In this document: piece by piece, positions 1 through 6,609 of the stretch
Layout: each line of letters opens with the position of its first letter
Numbering within the stretch: the first letter of the stretch is position 1
NCBI GenBank assembly: GCA_900543605.1
Contig: UQSK01000049.1
Location: 1-13,677, forward strand
Direction: 5' to 3'
DNA from: an uncultured Collinsella sp.
GTDB taxonomy: Bacteria > Actinomycetota > Coriobacteriia > Coriobacteriales > Coriobacteriaceae
Length of the DNA stretch: 13,677 nucleotides
The notes under the pieces: model-generated
Databases searched by the model: none
What the model saw: only the letters and a program-made list of their open reading frames with translations
What the model was told of the DNA's origin: nothing
Program-made: the position numbers and the translations under genes

Positions 1-1
1 C

Positions 2-805
2 ATCAGCTGCGAGTGGATTGCCACCGAGCGCTGCATCCTTGCTTTGGTGTCGGGGTCGGCCTATTTCCCCTACGAGGTGAGAATCTCGCTGCCGCGCTGG
101 GCGCCGGACAAGGAAAAGGCGCTTCTGGACGCGATCGCGGCCGATCCGGCTTTGGTAGCCGAACTACTGCAGGGGACGCTTCCGCCCGCCGTGGCCGAAA
201 TCTGCCAATCCCTGAATCTGGAGCTTTTTCCGCGCAGCTGGCGTCAGATGAGCACTTCTTGCAGCTGCCCGGACAGCGCGCGCATCTGCAAGCACATGGC
301 GGACCTTCCGGCAACACCCGTCTGCCCCCGAGACGGCGTGTTCTACGTGCCCGAGAGCAACGCGTGCGTCGAGCACCTGTCGCGCGTCGACGGCGTGCCC
401 TACCAGGTGGTCGATTTTGCCGAGTTTTTGCGCGAGCCGCAGCCCAAGGTGATGTTTACCATGGCGCCCGAGGTGATGCCGCAGGTGATTGAGCGGGCGT
501 CGACGTTTGCCGATAACACTGTTAAGGCGGCGGCTCTGCAAACCACGCAGCGGCTCTACGAGTTCATGGATCCGCGCGTGTCCAAGACGCGCGGCCTTGT
601 GCGCGTGGCGGAGCTCAACGACATGGAGCTCCAGGACATCTGCGTGTTTGGCGATGCGGACAACGACACCTGCATGGTGGCCGACGCCGGCGTGGGCGTG
701 GCCATGGCAAATGGCAGCGATGCCACCCGCTCCGCCGCCGATTTTGTAACCGCCAGCAACGACAAAGACGGCATCGCGATCTTTATCGAGGAGCATCTGT
801 TGTAG
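2..805 (+). CDS. SWIM zinc-finger / Cof-type HAD phosphatase chimera, 5'-truncated
   Basis: The reading frame is open from the left edge, so the true start is outside the window; the first internal start is GTG/ATG-type near 44. The first ~100 residues resemble SWIM-domain proteins. They end in a CxCx6CxH zinc motif (Cys codons at 260, 266 and 287, His at 293), preceded by the family-typical 'LELFPRSW' segment. From about base 302 the protein changes abruptly to the C-terminal half of a Cof-type HAD hydrolase: the end of the cap domain, 'PKVMF', the motif III lysine in 'DPRVSK', motif IV GDADND (651-668), then 'GVGVAMANG' and 'ASNDKDG'. The HAD N-terminus with the nucleophile DxDGT is absent, so phosphatase activity is not expected. 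The SWIM part also lacks what normally follows CKH. This could be a real deletion fusion or an assembly misjoin; the sequence alone cannot decide. The domain identities are fairly secure, the functional product is not. Confidence 0.7.
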   Translation: MSCEWIATERCILALVSGSAYFPYEVRISLPRWAPDKEKALLDAIAADPALVAELLQGTLPPAVAEICQSLNLELFPRSWRQMSTSCSCPDSARICKHMADLPATPVCPRDGVFYVPESNACVEHLSRVDGVPYQVVDFAEFLREPQPKVMFTMAPEVMPQVIERASTFADNTVKAAALQTTQRLYEFMDPRVSKTRGLVRVAELNDMELQDICVFGDADNDTCMVADAGVGVAMANGSDATRSAADFVTASNDKDGIAIFIEEHLL

Positions 806-818
806 CGCCGGGGGGGGA

Positions 819-851
819 CCACCGCAAAGGGGGCAGGCTCCTTTGCGGTGG
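819..851. repeat. REP-like palindromic element, copy 1
   Basis: A perfect 12-bp stem (819-830 with 840-851) encloses the 9-nt loop GGGCAGGCT. It begins 13 nt after the stop codon of the SWIM/HAD ORF. The same 33-nt element recurs at 10906-10938, also just behind a stop codon, with a compensating G-C to A-T pair change in the stem. No T-run follows, so it is not a standard intrinsic terminator. The GGG(G)nCAGGC core resembles REP palindromes mobilised by RayT-type Y1 transposases in other bacteria; that link is inference. Confidence 0.6.
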
Positions 852-992
852 CCTCTGGCGATTTGGGCGAATTGATGCCTAAAATCTGCGCGAAAATTCA
901 AATATGGTTGTCTGAACATTACGCTTGTAACTACCGATAAGTTAAAAGTATTCCCAGCAATTTAGTAGTCTATTCCTCCCGGTTAATGACCT

Positions 993-1022
993 ACCGTTCA
1001 TGGTCGATTTTCGACCGTTCAC
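993..1022 (+). promoter_or_regulatory. Candidate LytTR-family response-regulator binding site
   Basis: Two direct repeats, ACCGTTCAT (993-1001) and ACCGTTCAC (1014-1022), are separated by exactly 12 bp (21-bp period). The first matches the LytTR half-site consensus (T/A)(A/C)(C/A)GTTN(A/G)(T/G) at every position and the second at all but the last. The spacer and the second repeat also contain the small palindrome GGTCGA-TTT-TCGACC (1002-1016). No LytTR gene lies in the window, so the cognate regulator would be encoded elsewhere. Confidence 0.45.
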
Positions 1023-1028
1023 AGGATG

Positions 1029-1044
1029 TTTGCTCTTGAGCAAA
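1029..1044. promoter_or_regulatory. 16-bp perfect dyad, candidate operator
   Basis: TTTGCTCTTGAGCAAA is a perfect inverted repeat (7 bp each side of TT). It lies immediately 3' of the LytTR-like site and overlaps the -35-like hexamer TTGAGC (1036-1041). Position and symmetry suggest a dimeric repressor or activator site; its protein is unknown. Confidence 0.35.
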
Positions 1045-1066
1045 ATGTTGTGCAAATAAATAAAAT
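1036..1066 (+). promoter_or_regulatory. Candidate upstream promoter of the pilus operon
   Basis: TTGAGC (1036-1041) and TAAAAT (1061-1066) are spaced by 19 bp and sit 13 bp downstream of the LytTR-like site, a sensible place for an activator. The spacing is long and the region is generally AT-rich, so chance matches are easy. Use would give a leader of roughly 235 nt. Confidence 0.25.
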
Positions 1067-1191
1067 GCTATTAAAAAACTGATAACTAACTTAATTACCA
1101 GTAGAAACAGATATTTCAGAGCGAATAAACGAAAGTAAATCTGAGTAAATGTCAAGAGAATTGAGAACTGGCTACAAAAATGTCGGTTTTG

Positions 1192-1221
1192 TTGCTCGGA
1201 TGTTTAAACAATAGTTACAAT
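1192..1221 (+). promoter_or_regulatory. Candidate proximal promoter of the adhesin gene
   Basis: TTGCTC (1192-1197) and TACAAT (1216-1221) have an 18-bp spacer. The spacer contains the perfect palindrome TGTTTAAACA (1201-1210), which could be an operator. Transcription would start near 1228, giving a leader of about 80 nt. Confidence 0.35.
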
Positions 1222-1288
1222 AGTATTACTACGCGAGCGCAATCACAGGTTGCGCAGATACGTTTGATAGTGAAAGAGCAAGATCGCG

Positions 1289-1306
1289 GTCTCTTGGGGA
1301 GGAGAC
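1289..1306 (+). promoter_or_regulatory. Shine-Dalgarno of the adhesin in a small hairpin loop
   Basis: The strong Shine-Dalgarno GGGGAGGAG (1296-1304), 6 nt before ATG 1311, decides the start. GTCTC (1289-1293) can pair with GAGAC (1302-1306), placing most of the Shine-Dalgarno in an 8-nt loop. The hairpin is short and may be coincidental; the ribosome site itself is clear. Confidence 0.45.
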
Positions 1307-1310
1307 ATCG

Positions 1311-3947
1311 ATGAAAGCGAATTCAGAAAAAACTAAGCAGAGTAAAAAAGCGACGCGTCGTGTACTGGCAGGCGTTTTGTGCGGAGCCTCCGTGTTGAGC
1401 CTGGTACTGTCGCTCGTCATGCCTCCAATCTCGCAGGCCATTGCCAATGATGTCCAGGTAGATTCTGCCGAGGCGACCGTTGCAGACGCGAGCGCTTTGG
1501 GCGAGGACGCCGGTGCAGACGAGAACGTTTTGGGCGAGGAGGCCGGTGCAGGCAATTCCACGGGCAAAGACGCCGAAAACCAGATTAGTGACGACGCTGA
1601 GGGTAGCGCGAGCGAAGACGCCGTCACCGAGGGTCAGCCGTCCGACGACACGAAGGTCGAGGGCGACACGCAGTCTGCGGATGATGGTGCCAACGGCGAT
1701 GGTGCAATCGCACTCACTGCAGGAAATGAATCGCCTTATACAATCAACAGTGGGGATGAACTCAGCGGGAAGCTTCTTAACGAGAAACTTCGCGATGCAA
1801 AAGGCTGCGCGACTTTTGAGCTTGTTAACGATATTGAATGCAACCAAGAGATTGGGTTTGAACAAACTGTCGACAACCCTATCAATATCACACTAAATCT
1901 AAACGGTCACAAGATTAAATATACGAATCAGAGCCAGCCCCTGTTTAACATCACCGGTGGCGCGACACTTACAATTAAGGATTTAATTAAGGATTCTGAT
2001 TCTGAGAAAGATCCTGAGAAAGCGAGTGATAAGGGCATCAAAGTCCAGGAGCTAAATGATCAGGGCCAGAACTTAAATCCCACCAATTATGGTAAAGCAG
2101 CAGAGTTGTCTTACAACAATGATGGCATTCCGTATAGCCTTACCTACTACGTGACCGAATCGTCCCCGAGTACAATAGACATAACCAAGACAACCGAGAC
2201 GCTTTTCAAACATAGCGTCGATATTAAAGGTGCCATCGTGGCGTGCGGTGGCAATGAAAACCTGAAGCTCATCAACATCAATGACGGTGGTCATTTCAGT
2301 CTTGAGAGCGGCGTGCTCACACAAGAGAAAGACTGCAATGTCCGGAACCTGGTGTACGCGGTGAACAAGTCGACCGTCAATATGAACGGCGGTTACGTTT
2401 GTGGAGGTTATTGTCCGGACCATGCTGCCGGCGCAGGAATATCTGTCGAAAATTCGACTCTTAGCATTTCTGACGGCGTAATTGCCGGCAACCGCGCTCC
2501 TAGTGGCGGCGGTGTATATGCCAATGGATCTGCAGTCATGGTGACCGGCGGCGTAATCTCCGGTAATAGCACTAACAGTAACGGATATGGTGGCGGCATC
2601 ATGGCCGAAAATGGCGGCAGCGTTACTGTTTCCGGCGGTTACATTACGAACAATCGCTATGCCAATTTCTGCGGTAATAAAGGCGATGGTTGTCATGGTG
2701 GCGCTGGGCTTGCCACCAGTAACGGCGCCCATGTCACCATTTCTGGTGGCCAGATTACTGGCAACTATTCCGAGGAAGCTGGCGGCGGCGTTTACGTTAC
2801 CAGTAAGTTTCAACCAAATATGACATGGCTCAACATTACGGGAGGAAATATTGCCTCTAACGTGAGCTGCCAATCTGAAGGTGCCGGCATCCGAGTGGGC
2901 CAGAGGGTTGACGTGATGATTAACGGCCCTAAAGAAAGTAACGGCACTAAAGAAAGTAAAGTCTACATTACCAACAACACTTGCCTGTCTCGCTTCGACT
3001 GGGGCGGTGGCGGTATTTTTGTTCAGGGTAGTTCGCAAAACGCGGCTGACGCAGGCAGGCTGTTTGTATACAACTCGTATATAAGCACCAATACCGCTGG
3101 TGGCTATGGTGGTGGCGTTGCAGTCTGCCCGACGGGCAAGACGTTGGTAACGAACACCGACGGCACGGCGATCTTTGGCAACACTGACGCTGGAGACGCC
3201 GATTCTTACGATAGTAAAAACAATAACAATGATGGTAACCCCCATCTTTCTGGCGGTGGCGGCGGTAAGACAGAAGACAAGGTCGCCTATTACTCGACCG
3301 ATAGTAACGGCTATCATGTTTTTCGTAACAGTGGTCATGCCGATTTCTTCCTCGCGGCGGAAGGTCACACAACGCCGGTCGCAGTGGTAAGCGGCAAGAT
3401 GCTTGGCGATATAGACGCCAAGTATTCGGGAAGCATTGAGCTAACGAATTGCATTGCCATCCCCGCCAACGGTGCTGCTCAGGTAAAAAATAGCATCGGT
3501 CTGTCTTCGGGTGTTGATACCAGGGATAAAACGACGATTGATGCAGTACGGAATAAAGCGACAACTTTCATCACGGGCAACTATTCTTGGAACCATGGTG
3601 GCGGCATCATGTCGAATGGCAACTTGTACCTAGGCGAGCCTGCGGATACGTACATCTTACCGAGCCTTAAGTTGAAGGCAACCAAGGCGCTGATAAATCA
3701 GCAGGCCAATCAGCAGACCAATCAAAACATGAATTTTCACAAAGGCAAGTTCTCCTTCTCGGTCTACCGTATGGATTCGGATGACGCGACGGAGCCCTAT
3801 TGGAATGACAAGACATTCAACAGTGGCGGCTGCACCTTGGTCGGAACCGCCAAGAATGATGGGAGCGGTAACATCACCTTTGACCTTGGCGAACAGTACA
3901 TTGATAAGGCTGTTAAGGCTAATGAGATTACATACTACTTGGTCTAA
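1311..3947 (+). CDS. Beta-helix surface adhesin, N-terminal part ended by premature TAA
   Basis: This is the large secreted subunit at the head of the pilus operon, 878 aa to the in-frame TAA at 3945-3947. Residues 1-45 are a Sec signal peptide (basic start, hydrophobic core, likely cleavage after AIA). Residues 46-135 are an acidic, low-complexity stalk with an 11-residue repeat (nt 1496-1518 and 1529-1551). Residues ~190-780 are Gly/Asn-rich repeats of the 'TISGGxITGN...GGGVYV' type, which suggest a right-handed parallel beta-helix. From ~785 ('LKLKATKAL') an FctA/Spy0128-like isopeptide pilin domain begins, and the stop cuts it in two. The mature part has 13 cysteines, many for a Gram-positive surface protein. 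The product would be secreted but lack the sorting signal, so it is probably released. The reading frame continues intact after the stop to 4838, so this is a recently broken gene, an error, or a read-through case. Ligand unknown; GC is lower than in neighbouring genes. Confidence 0.8.
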   Translation: MKANSEKTKQSKKATRRVLAGVLCGASVLSLVLSLVMPPISQAIANDVQVDSAEATVADASALGEDAGADENVLGEEAGAGNSTGKDAENQISDDAEGSASEDAVTEGQPSDDTKVEGDTQSADDGANGDGAIALTAGNESPYTINSGDELSGKLLNEKLRDAKGCATFELVNDIECNQEIGFEQTVDNPINITLNLNGHKIKYTNQSQPLFNITGGATLTIKDLIKDSDSEKDPEKASDKGIKVQELNDQGQNLNPTNYGKAAELSYNNDGIPYSLTYYVTESSPSTIDITKTTETLFKHSVDIKGAIVACGGNENLKLININDGGHFSLESGVLTQEKDCNVRNLVYAVNKSTVNMNGGYVCGGYCPDHAAGAGISVENSTLSISDGVIAGNRAPSGGGVYANGSAVMVTGGVISGNSTNSNGYGGGIMAENGGSVTVSGGYITNNRYANFCGNKGDGCHGGAGLATSNGAHVTISGGQITGNYSEEAGGGVYVTSKFQPNMTWLNITGGNIASNVSCQSEGAGIRVGQRVDVMINGPKESNGTKESKVYITNNTCLSRFDWGGGGIFVQGSSQNAADAGRLFVYNSYISTNTAGGYGGGVAVCPTGKTLVTNTDGTAIFGNTDAGDADSYDSKNNNNDGNPHLSGGGGGKTEDKVAYYSTDSNGYHVFRNSGHADFFLAAEGHTTPVAVVSGKMLGDIDAKYSGSIELTNCIAIPANGAAQVKNSIGLSSGVDTRDKTTIDAVRNKATTFITGNYSWNHGGGIMSNGNLYLGEPADTYILPSLKLKATKALINQQANQQTNQNMNFHKGKFSFSVYRMDSDDATEPYWNDKTFNSGGCTLVGTAKNDGSGNITFDLGEQYIDKAVKANEITYYLV

Positions 3948-4838
3948 AATGCTGGCAATGATCCCGACATCACGTACGATCCAGCCGTGTACAAGATTGT
4001 GGTGAAGGTTCAGGACAACACAACGCAACTCATGAAAGTGCCTAGCAGGAAAAATCCAAACTTGGAGGTTCCTCTTTGCATTCACAACTACAAGATCACA
4101 AGCGTGAGTCTGGGAGACTCGCCTAACCCGTTGAAACCGAACGACCAAGGTTATTATTCGATTGTCGGCCCCGACGGGGGAAAGACCTTCACCAACAAGT
4201 ACACTCGGTACACCTCCAGAGGCTCCTGGACTCCTAAGGCGACTAAGGTCGTTAAGGGTGGTGAGATGAAGGAGTTTACGCTTCAACTTGCGAAAGACAG
4301 CAGATTTAGAGTCGAAGACATCGTCGGCACTGCCGTGACCTCTGGCGATAAAAAGAAGCAGACGCTTCCGTTCGTCTTTGATAAGGGGATTGCGTACACG
4401 CTCTCTGATATCACGAAGGGTCCCTACACTGCTGGTGACACTACGGGTCGTGGCGCTTCCAAGACCTTCACGTACTACATGCGCGAGAAGGACGATAGCT
4501 CGATTTTCTCGCATTACAAGTTTGATCAGTCGGTCTATAGGTTCACGGTTGTGGCAACGGATAACACCAAAGGAGGAATCGACTGTGCGGTGACCTACAG
4601 GAAGGGAGCCGTTGACTCCGATGGCAACTGGAAAGCAGACGTCGGTGCCGAAGAAGTGAACCTCACCAAAACCTCCACCCCCACCTTCACCAACACCTAC
4701 TCCACCTCTTTGCCCCTTTCTGGTATGTCGGGCGTCACTCTGACGTACCTTGCCGGCGCGGCGGTGCTTTGCGCTGCTGCGGCCTGGATGCACATTCGTC
4801 GCAAGGCGAATGCGAAGGGAGGTAAGCGTCGTGAATAA
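3948..4838 (+). pseudogene. Adhesin C-terminal part: pilin domains and LPLSG cell-wall anchor, cut off by the upstream stop
   Basis: This is the same reading frame as the adhesin N-terminal part, directly after its TAA. It opens with 'NAGNDPDITYDPAVYKI', the second half of the FctA/Spy0128-like domain begun upstream. A second such domain starts near read-through residue 972 ('SWTPKATKVV') and ends in 'PTFTNTYS'. Then come the sorting signal LPLSG (read-through residues 1134-1138), a hydrophobic segment and a basic tail ('HIRRKANAKGGKRRE'), as in sortase substrates. No Shine-Dalgarno or sensible start follows the stop; the first possible start in frame is a GTG at 3987, inside the domain. It is therefore unlikely to be made as a separate protein. 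The frame is clean apart from the one stop, so the lesion is recent or artefactual. Its end overlaps the start of the next gene by 8 nt. Confidence 0.8.
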
Positions 4839-6501
4839 GAAAGTTTGCTCCTTCCCGATCTTGTTTGCGCTGCTTGCCCTCCTGATCGGCACCTGCGCGG
4901 TTGTGTTCCCCGCTTCCGCGCAGGCCGCGCCGACCTCGACCGGTTCCATCACGGTGAGCGGCACCGTGGCGAGCAGCTACGACGCCTACCAGATCTTTAG
5001 CGCCAACGTCGTCGACGGCGACAGCGACGCCAAGATCGCCACCGACCTCGCCTGGGCAAGCGACACCGTGCGCGACGCCGCGCTGCCTGTGCTGCACAGC
5101 GCCAGCATGCCCAATTCCCAGACCACCGCGCAGGAAGCTGCCGAGTGGCTCAACACCGATTCCCACCTTACGAGCGCGCTGAGCGCACAGCTCGCTCGTT
5201 CCCTCCAGAGCTCTGGCGCCGTGTTCGTGGCCCTTAACGCGGGCACGGCGGCCAAGCTGCCCTGCGGCTACTGGCTCATCGTCGCCGACGACGACGCCAT
5301 CGCCCAGGGCGAGGCCGGCACCGCGCCGATCATGGCCCTGGTGGGCGGCAGCGCCGTCACCGTCAAGCCCAAGGCCGCGACGCCCAAGGTCGCCAAGCAC
5401 GTGCTGGAGGACAGCACCGCCGCATGGCAGAAGGCCGCCGACGCCACGGTCGCCGACGACCTGTACTGGCGCCTCTCTGCCACGGTCCCTGCCGGGCTCA
5501 CCGCCTACGACACCTATACGGTGCGGTTCGTCGACACCATGAGCGCGGGACTCGACCCCTCCAAGGTGGCCGCGAGCATGCGCGTGTACGTGGCGGCGGC
5601 CGCGGACGGCGGCTTTGACGCCGTCCAGACCGGCAAGGACGGCCGTGCCGGCACCGAGCCCGCGAAGGGCTGGACCGACATCACGGCCCAGTGTGCCACC
5701 AAGGTAGCGGTCGACGGCAAGACCTTCACCGTGCGCACCGGCGACCTTATCGCCGCGCTCGGCGGGACCGAAGCCTTTACCGCGGGCGCCCGCGTGGTCG
5801 CCGTGTACAACGCGCCGCTCAACAGCGCGTGCAACCACGGCATCGCGAAGGGCAACCCCAACGAGGTCTACCTGCGCTACCCGCGCTCTCCCTTTGCCGA
5901 CCAGTCCGGCGACGCCGGCTTCACCCGCACGCCGAGCGATGACGCGTGCGCCTACACCTGGGATCTCGCGCTCACCAAGCGCGGCAGCGACGGCGACAAG
6001 CCGCTTGCCGGGGCGGTCCTGAGCATCGCCGACGACCGCGGTCGCACACTGGCGGCCGATGGCGCGTGGGATGCGGAGGGCAAGGCCACCGTCACCACGG
6101 GCGACGACGGCCGCGTGACCGTCTCGGGCGTGGACTCGGGCAAGCTGGAGGTCCGCGAGCTCAAGGCGCCCAAGGGCTACACCGCCTTTGAGGGCACGCG
6201 CTCCGTGACGGTCAAGGCCGAGGGCCTGGACGTCGACCAGGTGGCCGCCGCCAAGCCCAAGCTCACCATCACGGCCGAGTCGCCCCTGCGCGCCGACAGC
6301 GCGGACGGGTCGACGGGCAGCCTGGAGGCGTCGCTCATCAACACGCCCACCGGCACACCCCCTAGCATTACCACCGGAGGCTTCATGCCCTCGACTGGCG
6401 ATATGGCAATGTACGCCGCGGCCGCCGCAGCGGTCGCCGGAGCCGCGCTCATCGTGGTCGCGCTCCTGGTCAAGCGGGGAGGTGGCAGCCATAAAGAGTA
6501 G
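4831..6501 (+). CDS. Minor pilin, SpaH/EbpB-like isopeptide fimbrial protein with MPSTG sorting motif
   Basis: Start GTG 4831 is chosen for the Shine-Dalgarno AAGGGAGGT (4815-4823) 7 nt upstream and for the signal peptide directly after it ('NKKVCSFPILFALLALL', cleavage near residues 30-33). The start overlaps the adhesin stop by 8 nt, so translation is probably coupled. The 556-aa protein has the pilin N-domain ('YDAYQIFSANV', ~50-180), the candidate shaft lysine K181 in 'VTVKPKA', a D2 fimbrial isopeptide-type domain (~183-370), and a CnaB domain (~377-450) with K383 and E443 in the E-box 'LEVRELKAPKGY'. The sorting signal MPSTG (519-523), a membrane segment and 'KRGGGSHKE' follow. D2 shows 'YPRSP' where the downstream paralogue has 'YSNNP', so its isopeptide asparagine appears lost. 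GC is high (45/60 in 5581-5640), like the housekeeping genes. Its place as base or minor subunit is inferred from order and motif. Confidence 0.8.
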   Translation: MNKKVCSFPILFALLALLIGTCAVVFPASAQAAPTSTGSITVSGTVASSYDAYQIFSANVVDGDSDAKIATDLAWASDTVRDAALPVLHSASMPNSQTTAQEAAEWLNTDSHLTSALSAQLARSLQSSGAVFVALNAGTAAKLPCGYWLIVADDDAIAQGEAGTAPIMALVGGSAVTVKPKAATPKVAKHVLEDSTAAWQKAADATVADDLYWRLSATVPAGLTAYDTYTVRFVDTMSAGLDPSKVAASMRVYVAAAADGGFDAVQTGKDGRAGTEPAKGWTDITAQCATKVAVDGKTFTVRTGDLIAALGGTEAFTAGARVVAVYNAPLNSACNHGIAKGNPNEVYLRYPRSPFADQSGDAGFTRTPSDDACAYTWDLALTKRGSDGDKPLAGAVLSIADDRGRTLAADGAWDAEGKATVTTGDDGRVTVSGVDSGKLEVRELKAPKGYTAFEGTRSVTVKAEGLDVDQVAAAKPKLTITAESPLRADSADGSTGSLEASLINTPTGTPPSITTGGFMPSTGDMAMYAAAAAAVAGAALIVVALLVKRGGGSHKE

Positions 6502-6507
6502 CTGGCA

Positions 6508-6526
6508 GCCCCACAGAGAGCGGGGC
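6508..6526 (+). other. Small hairpin between the minor and backbone pilin genes
   Basis: GCCCC (6508-6512) and GGGGC (6522-6526) frame a 9-nt loop right after the minor-pilin stop. No T-run follows, so it is not a terminator by itself. It could be an RNA-processing or stability element that lets the backbone pilin be made in excess, which is a guess. No convincing promoter was seen in 6502-6609. Confidence 0.2.
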
Positions 6527-6609
6527 GAGACGTAGCGAAGTAGATGCTTAGACACAGACAAATGATGACCGATCGAATGAGAACCAACCGGAAAACGGAG
6601 GAAAAGAAG

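Larger units (their letters stand above)
855..1310 (+). promoter_or_regulatory. AT-rich regulatory region upstream of the pilus operon
   Basis: This is a gene-free stretch of about 455 bases. Hand counts give 17/60 G+C for both 1021-1080 and 1081-1140, far below the flanking genes. It holds a LytTR-like direct repeat (993-1022), a 16-bp dyad (1029-1044), two promoter-like hexamer pairs (1036-1066 and 1192-1221), the palindrome TGTTTAAACA (1201-1210) between the hexamers of the second pair, and an inverted repeat GCGCAA/TTGCGC (1237-1242 and 1250-1255) in the presumed leader. No convincing small ORF was seen. Confidence 0.5.

Noticed and set aside
819..851. Intrinsic terminator after the SWIM/HAD ORF
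   Set aside because: The stem is strong but no T-run follows, and the same element recurs elsewhere, so a REP-like repeat explains it better.
164..919. Long reverse-strand ORF opposite the SWIM/HAD gene
   Set aside because: It is a shadow of the GC-rich plus-strand gene: low-complexity His/Arg/Ala composition, no recognisable domain, and it runs through the hairpin at 819-851.
2929..2959. 13-nt direct repeat CTAAAGAAAGTAA inside the adhesin as a phase-variation tract
   Set aside because: The 18-nt period keeps the reading frame, so slippage would change length by six residues but not switch the gene.
2073..3368. 431-codon reverse-strand ORF within the adhesin
   Set aside because: It is antisense to the repetitive Gly/Asn codons of the beta-helix; the plus strand has a signal peptide, domains and a Shine-Dalgarno, and the reverse frame has none.
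3987..4838. Independent gene starting at GTG 3987
   Set aside because: There is no Shine-Dalgarno, the start lies inside a pilin domain and no signal peptide exists; it is the continuation of the interrupted adhesin.
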